A DNA stretch of 64,000 nucleotides from Anaerobacillus arseniciselenatis (GTDB lineage: Bacteria > Bacillota > Bacilli > Bacillales > Anaerobacillaceae): assembly GCF_001865995.1 (NCBI RefSeq), contig NZ_MLQQ01000026.1, forward strand, positions 94,724 to 158,723, in the 5' to 3' direction. The number at the start of each line of letters is the position of its first letter. The first letter of the stretch is position 1. Positions 34,785 to 44,818 of this stretch are shown in pieces. The notes beneath the pieces are model-generated. The model searched no databases and had not been told where the DNA came from. It saw only the letters and a list, made by a program, of their open reading frames with translations. The position numbers and the translations under genes were made by a program.

Positions 34785-35981
34785 ATGGAAAAAAAGCAAA
34801 CGTGGGAACTTGTGTCGATAGCGTCTATTCCTTTAGTCATGACTCTTGGGAATTCCATGTTGATTCCGGTACTTCCGACGATTGAAAAAAAACTTGGTAT
34901 AACTGCTTTACAAAGTAGCTTAATTATTACGGTGTACTCAGTTGTCGCAATTATTTTAATTCCTATTGCAGGATATTTATCGGATCAGTACGGAAGAAAA
35001 GTAATAATAATTCCGAGTTTAATTATTGCAGCGATAGGTGGATTAATTTCAGGCTGGGCGTCATGGCAAGTTAAAGATCCATACAATTTAATTATAATTG
35101 GGCGGTTGCTCCAAGGTGTTGGTGCTGCAGGTGCCGCTCCAATTGTTATGCCTTTAGTAGGTGATCTTTTTCAAGATGAAAGTGATGTCAGTAATGGGTT
35201 AGGTGTCATTGAAACGTCAAATACGTTTGGGAAAGTGTTAAGTCCGATATTAGGTGCGGCATTAGCGGCAATGGTTTGGTTTATGCCTTTTTTTGCATTT
35301 CCTGTTTTTTGTTTAATTTCGATATTAATGATGAACTTTTTAGTTTCAACACCACCATTGTCAACAACACCACCGAAATTAGATGCTTTTATTAGGTCAT
35401 TAAAATATATTTGTAAAAACGAAGGTCGTTGGTTGTATGCTGTTTTTGCCATTGGCTGTATTTGTATGTTTGTCCTTTTCGGTGTCTTATTTTATTTGTC
35501 AACAATGCTCGAAGAACAACATAATATTGATGGGATTAAGAAGGGGATTATTCTTGCGATCCCGTTAGCAGCTCTTTGTTTTTCATCGTTCATAACGGGG
35601 AAAGCAATAGGGAAAGAAAAGCAAAAAATGAAAATAGTAACAACCGTTGGCTTAATCATTTTAACGATAGCCAACTTTTCCGTTGCCTTTACAAAAGATA
35701 TATACGTTTTACTTACCGCGATGTTTGCTTCTGGTTTAGGAATTGGCTTTGCCTTACCTAGTTTAGATGCTTTAGTAACTGAAGGTATTGAGAAGGCGCA
35801 ACGAGGGACGGTCACTTCTGTCTACAGTAGTATGCGTTTTGTTGGGGTTGCTCTTGGCCCACCGGTTGTTGCTGTGTTAATGAAAGCTTCACATTTCACC
35901 TTATTTGCTGTAATTACTTTTGTAAGTTTGGTGTCGGTTTTAATTACCGTTAGTTTTATTAAACCTTCAGAAGACGAATGA
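34785..35981 (+). CDS. MFS multidrug-type exporter
   Basis: 398 residues from ATG 34785 after GAGGGGCGAG. Twelve hydrophobic helices are expected. The loop between helices two and three, GYLSDQYGRKVIIIPSL, is the MFS signature, and GRLLQGVGAAGAAPIVM is motif C of 12-helix drug:H+ antiporters. It probably exports a toxic compound in exchange for protons. It stands alone; a family A repeat precedes it and ytkD follows at 86 bp. Confidence 0.85.
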   Translation: MEKKQTWELVSIASIPLVMTLGNSMLIPVLPTIEKKLGITALQSSLIITVYSVVAIILIPIAGYLSDQYGRKVIIIPSLIIAAIGGLISGWASWQVKDPYNLIIIGRLLQGVGAAGAAPIVMPLVGDLFQDESDVSNGLGVIETSNTFGKVLSPILGAALAAMVWFMPFFAFPVFCLISILMMNFLVSTPPLSTTPPKLDAFIRSLKYICKNEGRWLYAVFAIGCICMFVLFGVLFYLSTMLEEQHNIDGIKKGIILAIPLAALCFSSFITGKAIGKEKQKMKIVTTVGLIILTIANFSVAFTKDIYVLLTAMFASGLGIGFALPSLDALVTEGIEKAQRGTVTSVYSSMRFVGVALGPPVVAVLMKASHFTLFAVITFVSLVSVLITVSFIKPSEDE

Positions 35982-36010
35982 ATAACTTTAAATTTAAATA
36001 TGCAATGTAC

Positions 36011-36041
36011 TTGCGTTTTTTCTACTAATGGTGTGTATAAT
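36011..36041 (+). promoter_or_regulatory. Sigma-A-type promoter of ytkD
   Basis: TTGCGT at 36011-36016 and a perfect TATAAT at 36036-36041, 19 bp apart. Transcription would start near 36048, so the upstream ATG at 36028 cannot be the gene start. Confidence 0.6.
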
Positions 36042-36066
36042 AGAAAAAAATATAAGGGAGATAGGA

Positions 36067-36576
36067 GTGTCATTTGTTCTGTTGCAAACTAAAAATTATA
36101 CGTTTTTTGATTTTTATAATAATAAAGTTGAATTGTCATTTGAAAAAGATTATTTCTCGAAACAGCCTAAACATGTCTGGGTGATTTGTAAATATAAAGA
36201 AGAGTGGCTCTTGACCCGTCACGAAGATCGCGGCATTGAATTTCCTGGGGGGAAAGTTGAAGAGAGAGAAACCGCAGATGAAGCCGCTGTTCGTGAAGTG
36301 TACGAGGAGACCGGAGGCATCGTCGAAAACCTTGTGAAAATTGGTCAGTATAAAGTTACCGCAAGAAACGATGTTGTTATAAAAAATATTTACTTTGCGA
36401 AAATCTCAACGTTAAAAGAAAAAGATCATTATTTTGAAACCGCTGGACCTGTTTTGTTAAAAACACTTCCTAATGAGATAAAGCAAGATAAACAATATAG
36501 TTTTATTATGAAAGATGGTGTTCTTACCAATAGTTTACAATGGTTAGAAAGGCACCGAGAAGAACTAAGTATTTAA
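36067..36576 (+). CDS. ytkD: Nucleoside triphosphatase YtkD (NUDIX, antimutator)
   Basis: 169 residues from GTG 36067, after AAGGGAGATAGGA; TTG 36082 is an alternative. The NUDIX box reads GGKVEERETADEAAVREVYE and continues with EETGG, with the metal-binding glutamates intact. HVWVICKYKEEWLLTRHEDRG and the GQYKV segment match the YtkD family. YtkD hydrolyses 8-oxo-dGTP and other nucleotides to limit mutation. It is beside the ytl ABC genes as in B. subtilis, and converges on them across a triple hairpin. Confidence 0.9.
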   Translation: MSFVLLQTKNYTFFDFYNNKVELSFEKDYFSKQPKHVWVICKYKEEWLLTRHEDRGIEFPGGKVEERETADEAAVREVYEETGGIVENLVKIGQYKVTARNDVVIKNIYFAKISTLKEKDHYFETAGPVLLKTLPNEIKQDKQYSFIMKDGVLTNSLQWLERHREELSI

Positions 36577-36620
36577 AACTTAAAAAAGCTCGGAAATGGT
36601 TTAAGGGTTATAAAATAAAC

Positions 36621-36708
36621 TCCCACCTCAACGCGTAGCGTAGGTGGGAATTTAATCAGATGGAGTCGGGACTCCATCTGATATCTCGATGTTTCAGCTT
36701 GCTGAAAC
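36621..36708. terminator. Three consecutive hairpins between convergent genes
   Basis: TCCCACCT/AGGTGGGA (36621-36649), ATCAGATGGAGT/ACTCCATCTGAT (36655-36682, perfect 12 bp with CGGG loop) and GTTTCAGC/GCTGAAAC (36691-36708). They lie between ytkD and the reverse-strand permease. No long T-run follows any of them. Confidence 0.7.
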
Positions 36709-36717
36709 GAGTTCGCT

Positions 36718-37521
36718 TTACTGTAGTTGTTTCATTAGTTTCCGCTCTAGTAACTCTACGCCTTGATACATAACTGTTGCAAGGACGGCAATAACTAACA
36801 AACTCAAAATGACAAGGTTGAAGTTAAATACTTGGAAACCATAAATAATCATATATCCGAGTCCTTGTTTAGAAACGAGAAATTCCCCTACAATGACACC
36901 TACCCAAGACAGACCGACGTTAACTTTTAATGTTGAGATGATCGTCGGTAATGTCGCAGGTAAAACGACGGAAGTAAAAGATTGTGGTTTCGTCGCACCG
37001 AACGTCTGAACAACCTTTAAATAGTTTTCATCGACATTTTTAAAAGCATTGTATACGACGAGTGTCGTAATAATAACTGATATCAATGCCCCCATCGCTA
37101 TAATCGACGAGTACCCTGGTCCTAGGCCGACGATTAATATGGGTCCTAAAGCAATTTTAGGCATCGAGTTTAAAACTACAAGGTAAGGATCTAAAACCCT
37201 TGATAAAAACGGCGACCACCACAAAATGGCTGCGATAAATGTTCCGATGACCGTTCCTAATATAAATCCTGCGATCGTTTCAAATAAAGTGACTGATGCG
37301 TGAGTAAGTAAGCTACCATCTTGGATTTTTTCTAAAAATAAATTCCATACCCTCGAAGGCATACTAAACAATAGTGGATCTATCCAACGCATTCTTGAGG
37401 CAATCTCCCAGGATGCGAAGAAAAAGATTAAAATACTTAATTGGCAAATAATAATTTTAATTTTTTCGATACGTTTTTTATGCTTATACTGTTCATGAAG
37501 CTCAGATATTTTCTTCTTCAA
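36718..37521 (-). CDS. ytlD: ABC transporter permease YtlD-like (NitT/TauT family)
   Basis: 267 residues with the start set at TTG 37521, because GGAAGGAG lies ten bases upstream inside the ATPase gene; the frame extends to 37569. Six helices and the permease EAA loop ([22 protein letters not shown], split here by the family pattern EAA-G) are seen. Together with the ATPase and lipoprotein it forms an importer of the nitrate/sulfonate/pyrimidine-precursor type. It overlaps the ATPase gene by 20 bp, so the two are translationally coupled. Confidence 0.88.
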   Translation of the reverse strand: MKKKISELHEQYKHKKRIEKIKIIICQLSILIFFFASWEIASRMRWIDPLLFSMPSRVWNLFLEKIQDGSLLTHASVTLFETIAGFILGTVIGTFIAAILWWSPFLSRVLDPYLVVLNSMPKIALGPILIVGLGPGYSSIIAMGALISVIITTLVVYNAFKNVDENYLKVVQTFGATKPQSFTSVVLPATLPTIISTLKVNVGLSWVGVIVGEFLVSKQGLGYMIIYGFQVFNFNLVILSLLVIAVLATVMYQGVELLERKLMKQLQ

Positions 37522-38278
37522 GGCTCTCCAACTCCTTCCATATATGTTGAAAGAGCTTATTGTATTCACTATGGTTGCGCGCTTTAAATGGTGCTAATTG
37601 ACGTAAGACTTCAGGTACGTCAAAAACTTGGTGAATTGTTCCCGGGCGAGCTGAAAGTAAAATAATTCGATCAGACATCGCGATCGCTTCCCCAATATCA
37701 TGAGTCACTAAAATCGCTGTTTTCTTTTGTTCTTTAAGCGTTAATGAAACGAGGTCTTCTAACTTTAATTTCGTTTGATAGTCTAAAGCAGAAAACGGCT
37801 CATCTAATAAAAGTAGTGAAGGTTCCGTAGCTAACATGCGAACGAGAGCGACACGCTGTCGCATTCCACCGGACAGTTGACTCGGATAATCTCTCCTTTT
37901 ATCTAAAAGCCCCATTTTATCTAATAAAGATAAGGCGTTCTCTCTTGTAGTTTCATTTAGTTTTTTCATCGTTTTTAAACCGAGTGTAATATTTTGTTCA
38001 ATCGTAAGCCATGGAAATAAATAATCTTGTTGAAGCATATAACCGGTTTTCGGTGATGGACGCAATATTTGCTGCCCCTCAATATTAATCTCTCCGTTTG
38101 TCGGTTGGAAAAGGCCGGCAATCAATGATAGCAATGTCGTTTTACCACATCCACTTGGCCCAATTAATGAAACAAATTCCCCATCTTCAATAGAGAGTGA
38201 AATATCTTTGAGGGCGGTTGTTGCAGCTTTTTTAGTAAAAAATGTTTTATCGACATTATTAATTTTTACGATAGACAC
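37502..38278 (-). CDS. ytlC: ABC transporter ATP-binding protein YtlC-like (NitT/TauT family)
   Basis: 258 residues. Walker [11 protein letters not shown]-loop [10 protein letters not shown], signature [15 protein letters not shown], Walker [13 protein letters not shown] and the H-loop [11 protein letters not shown] are all intact. The [15 protein letters not shown] segment is typical of the SsuB/TauB/ThiZ class. It energises uptake by the adjacent permease and lipoprotein. A family D repeat lies between it and the lipoprotein gene upstream. Confidence 0.92.
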   Translation of the reverse strand: MSIVKINNVDKTFFTKKAATTALKDISLSIEDGEFVSLIGPSGCGKTTLLSLIAGLFQPTNGEINIEGQQILRPSPKTGYMLQQDYLFPWLTIEQNITLGLKTMKKLNETTRENALSLLDKMGLLDKRRDYPSQLSGGMRQRVALVRMLATEPSLLLLDEPFSALDYQTKLKLEDLVSLTLKEQKKTAILVTHDIGEAIAMSDRIILLSARPGTIHQVFDVPEVLRQLAPFKARNHSEYNKLFQHIWKELESLEEENI

Positions 38279-38302
38279 AGCAAAACCCTCCCTTTTATTA
38301 GT

Positions 38303-38476
38303 AGTTTTGAGTTAAGAGTGTTGAGTGTTGAGTTGTTGGTAGCCTCGCTCCTTAGCTCTTTTAGCTCAAGTGTGGTTGAAGCAATCTCTGCTGTTAAAAT
38401 AGACAACGAAGCGTTACTCACACAACTCAAAACTCTTCACTCAAAACTCAAAACTTTTTACTCAAAACCCAAAACT
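38303..38476. repeat. Family D repeat between ytlA and ytlC
   Basis: AGTTTTGAGTTAAGAGTG at one end and several ACTCAAAACT units at the other form inverted ends. GCCTCGCTCCTTAGCTC in the middle matches the copy at 27381. The repeat sits inside what would otherwise be one transport operon. Confidence 0.6.
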
Positions 38477-39474
38477 TACTCCATTACTTTCTCAGCAATT
38501 TCTGTATTAACTAATTCTTCATACGGAACTGTCATTGGTAATTCTCCTGCTTGCTCCATGATGGTATGAAGGTTTTCCCACGCTTCCTCTTTAATTCTTG
38601 GCGTAGTAGCGTATGAACCTTGAGATTTGTAATTTTCCACGACATATTCGATGACTTCAAGGGAAGTATCGCTAAAAAAAGGTTGAATTGATTTTGCGAT
38701 TTCCTCAGTAGAACTTGCTTCAATCCATTGTTGTGCTCTATATAAAGCTTTTGTGAATCGCTCGAGGACTTCGCCATTTTTATCAATGTAGCTTTGTTTT
38801 GCCATAAAGCCAGTGTAAGGAACTGTCCCAGACTCAACGCCAAATGAGGCTACGATGTGGCCAATCCCATCAAGTTCAAATTGTGTTGCCGTCGGTTCAA
38901 AAAGTTGAACATAATCACCAGTGCCTGAAGCAAAGGCGCTAGGAATATTACCAAAATCAATGTTTTGTATTAAATTTAAATCTCCGTGAGGGTCAATTCC
39001 ATGATTTCTTAATACATGCTCACCAACCATTTGTGGCATGCCACCTGTGCGCTGCCCTAGGAATGTGCTACCTTTCAACATATCCCAATTAAAATCATCG
39101 ATAGGCTCTCTAGAAACTAAAAACGTTCCGTCCGTTTGTGTTAAAGCTGCAAAGTTAATTGGTGGATCATTGGCATCTTGGGCATAAACGTATATAGATG
39201 TTTCAGCACCTACAAGGGCAACGTCAGCTCCATTAGCTAATAACGTCGTCATCGTTGTGTCGCCACCCCAAGTCGTCGTCAAATCAATTTCTATTCCTTC
39301 TTCTTCAAAGAAACCTTCAGAGATTGCTACATATTGTGGAGCGTAAAAGATGGAACGTGTTACTTCCGCTAAACGTACTTTATCCATGTCATCATTAGAA
39401 GAACACCCGACTGCTAAAAGTGTTGTTACTAGTGCGATAAAACTCAAAAGTAAAAGTTTTCGTAAGCCTTTCAT
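38476..39474 (-). CDS. ytlA: ABC transporter substrate-binding lipoprotein YtlA-like (NMT1/THI5-like)
   Basis: 332 residues from ATG at 39474 after AGGAGGAATTAAT. A lipoprotein signal ends at LLAVGC, so Cys24 would be lipid-modified. The NMT1/THI5-like domain has RSIFYAPQYVAISEGFFEEE and GGDTTMTTLLANGADVALVG, typical of binders of thiamine pyrimidine, sulfonate or nitrate-like ligands. The ligand cannot be chosen from sequence. It is the first gene of the ytlACD importer. Confidence 0.9.
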   Translation of the reverse strand: MKGLRKLLLLSFIALVTTLLAVGCSSNDDMDKVRLAEVTRSIFYAPQYVAISEGFFEEEGIEIDLTTTWGGDTTMTTLLANGADVALVGAETSIYVYAQDANDPPINFAALTQTDGTFLVSREPIDDFNWDMLKGSTFLGQRTGGMPQMVGEHVLRNHGIDPHGDLNLIQNIDFGNIPSAFASGTGDYVQLFEPTATQFELDGIGHIVASFGVESGTVPYTGFMAKQSYIDKNGEVLERFTKALYRAQQWIEASSTEEIAKSIQPFFSDTSLEVIEYVVENYKSQGSYATTPRIKEEAWENLHTIMEQAGELPMTVPYEELVNTEIAEKVME

Positions 39475-39606
39475 ATTAATTCCTCCTGAATAAATATATT
39501 TAGTTTTAGCTGTGATAGTCTATGTTCATTCGCCTAGATGTGTGTGTGAAGAATTAGTGATTATTAGAAAAAAAAGGGCTATTGACTGACATTACGATTC
39601 AAAGCA

Positions 39607-39661
39607 AAAACACCGCTTCCTACGAAGGTAGTGCTAAGTCCTTCATAGAAAACGGTGTTTT
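39607..39661 (-). terminator. Two-tier hairpin, terminator of pckA
   Basis: AAAACACCG pairs with CGGTGTTTT, and inside it ACGAAGG faces CCTTCAT. On the reverse strand the hairpin follows the pckA stop by about 50 bp and is followed by a T-rich run. Confidence 0.8.
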
Positions 39662-39708
39662 ATATAGCTAGTAGAGCATCAGTTTAGTTAAGCTAGGCCG
39701 GGTAAATT

Positions 39709-41289
39709 TTATACTTTAGGACCTGCGTTAAGAATCTCGTCTGACACTTTAGCAAACTTTTTAAAGTTCTCTTGGAATTGAGTAGCTAGTTCTGCTGCTT
39801 TTGCATCGTAAGCTACTTTGTCCGTCCAAGTTTCGCGCGGTTGAAGCACTTCATCAGGTACCCCTGGGCAATGTGCTGGAATATTTAATCCGAATGTTGG
39901 GTCAACAATCGTTTCAACCGTATTTAATTCACCTTGCAGAGCAGCTTGAACCATTGCACGAGTGTAAGATAAGTTCATTCGTTTTCCAACTCCGTACTCT
40001 CCACCAGACCAGCCTGTGTTCACTAGAAATACTTGCACTTCATGCTGGTTAATTTTCTCACCTAACATTTCTGCATAACGGTTAGCAGGAAGTGGTAGGA
40101 ATGGTGCACCAAAGCACGTTGAGAACGTTGCCTCAGGGCTTGTTATACCACGCTCAGTACCTGCTAGTTTACTAGTGTAACCAGAAAGGAAATGGTACAT
40201 CGCTTGTTCTTTTGTTAGCTTACTGATCGGCGGTAACACACCAAATGCATCAGCAGTTAAAAATATAATTGTATTCGGATGACCAGCAACACTTGGCATA
40301 ACCGAATTTGGAATTAACTCAAGTGGGTATGCTGCACGAGTATTTTCTGTTAATTGTGTATCATCATAATCAGGTTTGCGCTGATCATCTAACATAACAT
40401 TTTCGAGTACTGAGCCAAATCGAATGGCGTTATAAATTTGAGGCTCTTTTTCTTCAGATAAGTTAATGCATTTCGCGTAACAGCCACCTTCAATGTTAAA
40501 TACTCCTGTATGTGACCAGCCATGCTCGTCATCACCAATTAAATGGCGCTCAGGGTCTGCCGATAACGTCGTTTTTCCTGTTCCGGATAGTCCGAAAAAT
40601 AGGGCTACGTCCCCTTCATTTCCTACGTTTGCAGAGCAATGCATTGATAACACGTTTTGTTCAGGTAACAAGTAGTTCATAATTGAGAAAATGGATTTTT
40701 TAATTTCACCAGCATACTCAGTTCCACCAATTAAAACTACACGCTTTTCAAATGAAATCATAATAAATGTTTCAGATTTTGTTCCATCTATATTAGGGTC
40801 TGCTTTAAACCCAGGAGCAGAAATGACCGTAAATTTAGCTTCGTGAGTTTTTAATTCTTCTTGTGTCGGGCGAATAAATAATTGACGAGCAAATAAATTA
40901 TGCCATGCATATTCATTAACTACGCGAATTGGCAATTGATAGTTTTTATCTGCACCTGCAAAATTTTTAGATACGAAAACTTGATCTTTCTTTTGTAAGT
41001 AGTTCAGAACTTTTTTATAAAGGTTTTCGAATACTTCTTTACTAATAGGTTGATTAACATTTCCCCAGTTAATTTTATCTCTAACAGATGTTTCTTCAAC
41101 AATATATTTATCTTTTGGAGATCTTCCTGTATATTTCCCAGTTGTTGCGCGAAGGGCTCCAGTTGAAGTCAGCATTCCTTCTTTTCTTTCAAGAGACTGT
41201 TCTACTAGTTGAGAGACCGATAAATCATGACATACATTTTCACCTTTTAATACTTTGTCTAATTCTGTTTCGTAACTAAGTGTACTCAT
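39709..41289 (-). CDS. pckA: Phosphoenolpyruvate carboxykinase (ATP)
   Basis: 526 residues from ATG 41289 (a GTG two codons upstream is possible). The P-loop [11 protein letters not shown], the preceding MHCSANVG stretch and the metal and oxaloacetate-binding [11 protein letters not shown] near the N-terminus are all present. It converts oxaloacetate and ATP to phosphoenolpyruvate and CO2, the entry step of gluconeogenesis. It is divergent from metK, as in B. subtilis. A CcpN-like box overlaps its promoter, suggesting repression in glycolytic conditions. Confidence 0.95.
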   Translation of the reverse strand: MSTLSYETELDKVLKGENVCHDLSVSQLVEQSLERKEGMLTSTGALRATTGKYTGRSPKDKYIVEETSVRDKINWGNVNQPISKEVFENLYKKVLNYLQKKDQVFVSKNFAGADKNYQLPIRVVNEYAWHNLFARQLFIRPTQEELKTHEAKFTVISAPGFKADPNIDGTKSETFIMISFEKRVVLIGGTEYAGEIKKSIFSIMNYLLPEQNVLSMHCSANVGNEGDVALFFGLSGTGKTTLSADPERHLIGDDEHGWSHTGVFNIEGGCYAKCINLSEEKEPQIYNAIRFGSVLENVMLDDQRKPDYDDTQLTENTRAAYPLELIPNSVMPSVAGHPNTIIFLTADAFGVLPPISKLTKEQAMYHFLSGYTSKLAGTERGITSPEATFSTCFGAPFLPLPANRYAEMLGEKINQHEVQVFLVNTGWSGGEYGVGKRMNLSYTRAMVQAALQGELNTVETIVDPTFGLNIPAHCPGVPDEVLQPRETWTDKVAYDAKAAELATQFQENFKKFAKVSDEILNAGPKV

Positions 41290-41373
41290 TCGCACCCAAA
41301 CCCTTTCTTAAAAAAATAGTATTATTTCGTTTTTGTTTGTTTGTTTTGTATATAAAATTCATCTTTGATATGA

Positions 41374-41411
41374 ATTAGTATAACACATTTACATTATTAG
41401 TCTATACTAAT
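41374..41411 (-). promoter_or_regulatory. pckA promoter with CcpN-like box inside a perfect 9 bp dyad
   Basis: On the reverse strand TAGACT (41404-41399) and TATACT (41382-41377) are spaced 16 bp. The 11-mer TGTGTTATACT fits the CcpN consensus TRTGHYATAYW as I recall it, and overlaps the -10. ATTAGTATA and TATACTAAT flank the promoter as a perfect 9 bp inverted repeat. Confidence 0.5.
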
Positions 41412-41502
41412 AGCGAAAAATTTGGAACAAAATTATGTTAATTTTATTAACATTTTTTTAGAAAAATAATTTACCGGAACTATGTGAGTCAGCTGATAAA
41501 AG

Positions 41503-41531
41503 TTGACAATAATAGGCGGTTGCGTTATGAT
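41503..41531 (+). promoter_or_regulatory. Sigma-A promoter of metK
   Basis: TTGACA (41503-41508), 17 bp, TATGAT (41526-41531). The start would be near 41538, just before the riboswitch. Confidence 0.85.
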
Positions 41532-41547
41532 ATGTCCCGAACGGATA

Positions 41548-41747
41548 CTCTTATCCCGAGTCGGTGGAGGGACAGGCCCGAGGAAGCCCGGCAACCAACA
41601 CTTATAGTGAAAGCGCAATGTTTGTTACTTGCTTCACGTTTTATATAGTGAAAAGGTGCTAACCTGCTGCAAGACGATTGTCTTGATCGATAAGAGGCGA
41701 AGCGGATTAATTAAAAACCTTTTCCTCTCTTTTGGAAAAGGTTTTTT
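41548..41747 (+). promoter_or_regulatory. SAM-I (S-box) riboswitch with terminator
   Basis: P1 is CTCTTATC / GATAAGAG (41548-41555 with 41689-41696). The conserved core GGAGGGACAGGCCCGAGG, then AAGCCCGGCAACC, and AAGGTGCTAACCTGCTGCAA mark the S-box. The terminator AAAAACCTTTTCC / GGAAAAGGTTTTTTT (41713-41747) follows. SAM binding should terminate transcription of metK. Confidence 0.96.
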
Positions 41748-41908
41748 TCTAATATTATGAGGCTACATAAAGGTGGCACTAGATACCATATATTCACTCA
41801 GGACGGTCCTTTTTATGATTTTGTCCATGTATGGTGTCAGACACTGGGAAAAATGAGTACCGTATCAAAGAAGTGCATATCCTAATTAGGATAAAGGAGG
41901 TACAATTA

Positions 41909-43117
41909 ATGACAGAAAAGAAAACAAGACGTTTATTTACTTCTGAAAGTGTAACGGAAGGTCATCCAGACAAGATTTGTGACCAAATTTCAGATTCAAT
42001 TCTTGATGCAATTTTAGCGAAAGACCCTAATGCTCGTGTAGCTTGTGAAACTTCAGTAACGACAGGGTTAGTTTTAGTGGCCGGTGAAATTACGACATCT
42101 ACATATGTAGATATCCCGAAAATTGTTCGCGAAACAATTCGTGATATTGGTTATACTCGTGCAAAATACGGTTTTGATTCTGAAACTTGCGCCGTACTAA
42201 CATCCATTGATGAGCAGTCAGCCGATATTGCTCAAGGGGTTGACCAAGCGCTTGAAGCTCGGGAAGGGCAAATGTCAGATGCTGAAATTGAAGCGATTGG
42301 TGCTGGGGATCAAGGTTTAATGTTTGGTTACGCAGATAATGAGACTGCTGAATTAATGCCATTACCAATTTCTCTTGCACATAAAATAGCTCGTCGTTTA
42401 ACAGAAGTACGCAAAGAAGAAATTCTTCCATACTTAAGACCTGACGGCAAAACGCAAGTAACTGTTGAATATGATGAAAATGGCAAACCGGTACGAATTG
42501 ACACGATCGTTATTTCTACTCAACACCACCCAGAAATTTCATTAGAGCAAATTCAACGTAATTTAAAAGAGTATGTGATTAAGCCAGTTGTCCCTGCAGA
42601 TTTAATTGATGAAGCAACAAAATACTTCATTAATCCAACAGGACGTTTCGTTATTGGTGGACCTCAAGGTGATGCCGGTCTTACTGGTCGCAAAATTATC
42701 GTTGATACGTATGGTGGCTACGCTCGTCACGGTGGCGGTGCCTTTTCAGGAAAGGATGCTACAAAAGTAGACCGCTCTGCAGCTTATGCAGCCCGTTACG
42801 TTGCAAAAAATATCGTAGCAGCTGGTCTTGCAGATCGCTGTGAAGTTCAGTTAGCTTATGCGATTGGTGTTGCCCAGCCTGTGTCAATTTCAATTGATAC
42901 ATTCGGAACAGGGAAAGTGACTGAAGAAGTACTAGTAGAGGTCGTTCGTTCAAACTTTGACCTTCGTCCAGCAGGCATCATTAAAATGTTAGATCTTCGT
43001 CGCCCAATTTACAAACAAACAGCGGCATATGGTCACTTCGGAAGAACAGATGTTGAACTTCCTTGGGAGATGACGGACAAAGCAGAAGCTTTAAAACAAC
43101 AAGCTTTAAATAAATAA
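41909..43117 (+). CDS. metK: S-adenosylmethionine synthetase
   Basis: 402 residues from ATG 41909 after AAGGAGGTACAATTA; the upstream frame to 41831 crosses a family B fragment and is not coding. [20 protein letters not shown] is the ATP and methionine-binding start, [12 protein letters not shown] and [16 protein letters not shown] the phosphate and metal loops. It makes S-adenosylmethionine from methionine and ATP. Its own product controls it through the S-box upstream, and it supplies SpeD and the methyltransferases nearby. A terminator is at 43139. Confidence 0.97.
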   Translation: MTEKKTRRLFTSESVTEGHPDKICDQISDSILDAILAKDPNARVACETSVTTGLVLVAGEITTSTYVDIPKIVRETIRDIGYTRAKYGFDSETCAVLTSIDEQSADIAQGVDQALEAREGQMSDAEIEAIGAGDQGLMFGYADNETAELMPLPISLAHKIARRLTEVRKEEILPYLRPDGKTQVTVEYDENGKPVRIDTIVISTQHHPEISLEQIQRNLKEYVIKPVVPADLIDEATKYFINPTGRFVIGGPQGDAGLTGRKIIVDTYGGYARHGGGAFSGKDATKVDRSAAYAARYVAKNIVAAGLADRCEVQLAYAIGVAQPVSISIDTFGTGKVTEEVLVEVVRSNFDLRPAGIIKMLDLRRPIYKQTAAYGHFGRTDVELPWEMTDKAEALKQQALNK

Positions 43118-43138
43118 TCATTATATAAATTGAACTAG

Positions 43139-43185
43139 ACCACATTTAGTTGAGAGAGCTTTTGCTCAACTGAATGTGGTTTTTT
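43139..43185 (+). terminator. Terminator of metK
   Basis: ACCACATTTAGTTGAG pairs with CTCAACTGAATGTGGT (one mismatch) followed by a five-T run. Confidence 0.92.
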
Positions 43186-43291
43186 AATGCAAATTGTTAC
43201 ATAAATCTCCTTTTCTCCCTCGAAAGTAGTCGATAAATTTTTTTCAGCGATCACCTATTTTTGCCAAGGCTTATAGTTATCCAATTTTCTA

Positions 43292-43354
43292 GTTAAAAAA
43301 GATGTCAAATTATGAAAATTACTAGTTTTAAGTAATTTGCCTATCTTTTTTAAC
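43292..43354. promoter_or_regulatory. Long two-tier hairpin upstream of glgC
   Basis: Outer arms GTTAAAAAAGAT / ATCTTTTTTAAC (perfect 12 bp) and inner arms AAATTACT / AGTAATTT (perfect 8 bp, loop AGTTTTA). It lies in the 436 bp gene-free stretch between metK and glgC, which is otherwise AT-rich with no gene. It could be a second terminator or a leader element of the glycogen genes. Confidence 0.5.
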
Positions 43355-43621
43355 TGCGAGAAACATTATACAATATACCAAAAGTTTATATATGATCTCT
43401 TTTTTACTTTTATAACCACATGTGTGACTTTCATTAACATATATAGTTTATGCTCATTATTTTTGAACACATGGTTAATTTGATAAAGTTCACGGTTCGA
43501 GAATTATTTAGTGAAAATTATAAGTCTATATTTATTAGCTGGTCTATTTACCTTACCTATGTATAAATATGAAATAGAGGGGTTTTTTAGTAGAAGTATG
43601 CTTTAAGTAAGGAGGATATGA

Positions 43622-44791
43622 ATGAAAAGTAAAAAAGAGTGCGTAGCGATGCTACTAGCTGGTGGGGAAGGAAAAAGGTTACAACTTTTAACGAAAAAGC
43701 TGGCAAAGCCTGCGGTTTATTTTGGAGGGAAATATCGTATCATTGATTTCCCATTAAGTAATTGTACGAATTCAGGCATTGATACAGTAGGGGTTCTTAC
43801 CCAATATCAACCACTTATATTAAATAGCTATATCGGAATTGGATCTGCCTGGAGTTTAGACCGTAAGTACGGAGGAGTAAGTGTTTTACCACCATTTCAA
43901 GCACAAGAAGGTGGCAATTGGTATAAAGGCACAGCCGATGCGATTTATCAAAACATAAATTTTATAGAGCAATATGATCCTCAATACGTGCTTATTTTAT
44001 CAGGTGATCATATTTATAAAATGAATTATGCGAAAATGCTTCAATATCACCAGGAAAAAGCAGCTGATGTGACCATTTCTGTGATTGAAGTACCTTGGGA
44101 AGAAGCAAGTCGGTTCGGCATATTAAACACAAACGAAGATTTGAGCATTCACACATTTGATGAGAAGCCTGAAAATCCACAAAATAACTTAGCCTCTATG
44201 GGCATCTATATTTTTAATTGGGATTTATTAAAAACATACTTAAGCGAAGATGCGGCAAATTTACGGTCAAGCCATGATTTTGGTAAAAATGTATTGCCGA
44301 AAATATTAGATGATGGAAAACGTCTTTATGCTTATAAGTTCCAAGGTTACTGGAAAGACGTTGGAACAGTCGAAAGCCTATGGAAAGCAAATATGGATTT
44401 ATTGGAGGATGAACCTCAGTTTAATTTAAATGATATGAATTGGCGAATGTATTCGGTGAATCCGAATCAACCTCCTCAATATATTTCACAAAAGGCAACA
44501 GTAAATAGAGCTCTCATTAATGAAGGGTGTTACGTTGATGGAAATGTGGACCATTCTATTTTATTTTTCGGTGTCCATGTTGGAGAAGGAAGTAGTATTA
44601 GAGATTCGGTGATTATGCCTAATGTGAAAATCGGTAAAAACGTTACCATCAATAAAGCGATTATTGGAGAAAATTCATTCATTGAGGATGGAGCAGTGAT
44701 TGAACCAGAACCATCTCAAGAAAGTGAAATTACGTTAATCGGTGAAAATAGTCATATTTCAGCAAATTCAAATGTAGCAGTGAAGAGTTAA
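43622..44791 (+). CDS. glgC: Glucose-1-phosphate adenylyltransferase, catalytic subunit
   Basis: 389 residues from ATG 43622 after [34 protein letters not shown] is the nucleotide-binding start, with [10 protein letters not shown] following. The [11 protein letters not shown] metal site, FDEKPE, and the C-terminal left-handed beta-helix of hexapeptide repeats are complete. It makes ADP-glucose, the committed step of glycogen synthesis. glgD follows at 27 bp, as in the Bacillus glgBCDAP operon. No glgA, glgB or glgP is nearby. Confidence 0.94.
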   Translation: MKSKKECVAMLLAGGEGKRLQLLTKKLAKPAVYFGGKYRIIDFPLSNCTNSGIDTVGVLTQYQPLILNSYIGIGSAWSLDRKYGGVSVLPPFQAQEGGNWYKGTADAIYQNINFIEQYDPQYVLILSGDHIYKMNYAKMLQYHQEKAADVTISVIEVPWEEASRFGILNTNEDLSIHTFDEKPENPQNNLASMGIYIFNWDLLKTYLSEDAANLRSSHDFGKNVLPKILDDGKRLYAYKFQGYWKDVGTVESLWKANMDLLEDEPQFNLNDMNWRMYSVNPNQPPQYISQKATVNRALINEGCYVDGNVDHSILFFGVHVGEGSSIRDSVIMPNVKIGKNVTINKAIIGENSFIEDGAVIEPEPSQESEITLIGENSHISANSNVAVKS

Positions 44792-44818
44792 AGGTCATAT
44801 TTAAAGGAGGATAGAGTA

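Noticed and set aside
41831..41908. N-terminal extension of MetK
   Set aside because: Known MetK proteins start at [12 protein letters not shown] sequence; AAGGAGGT is at the right distance from 41909.
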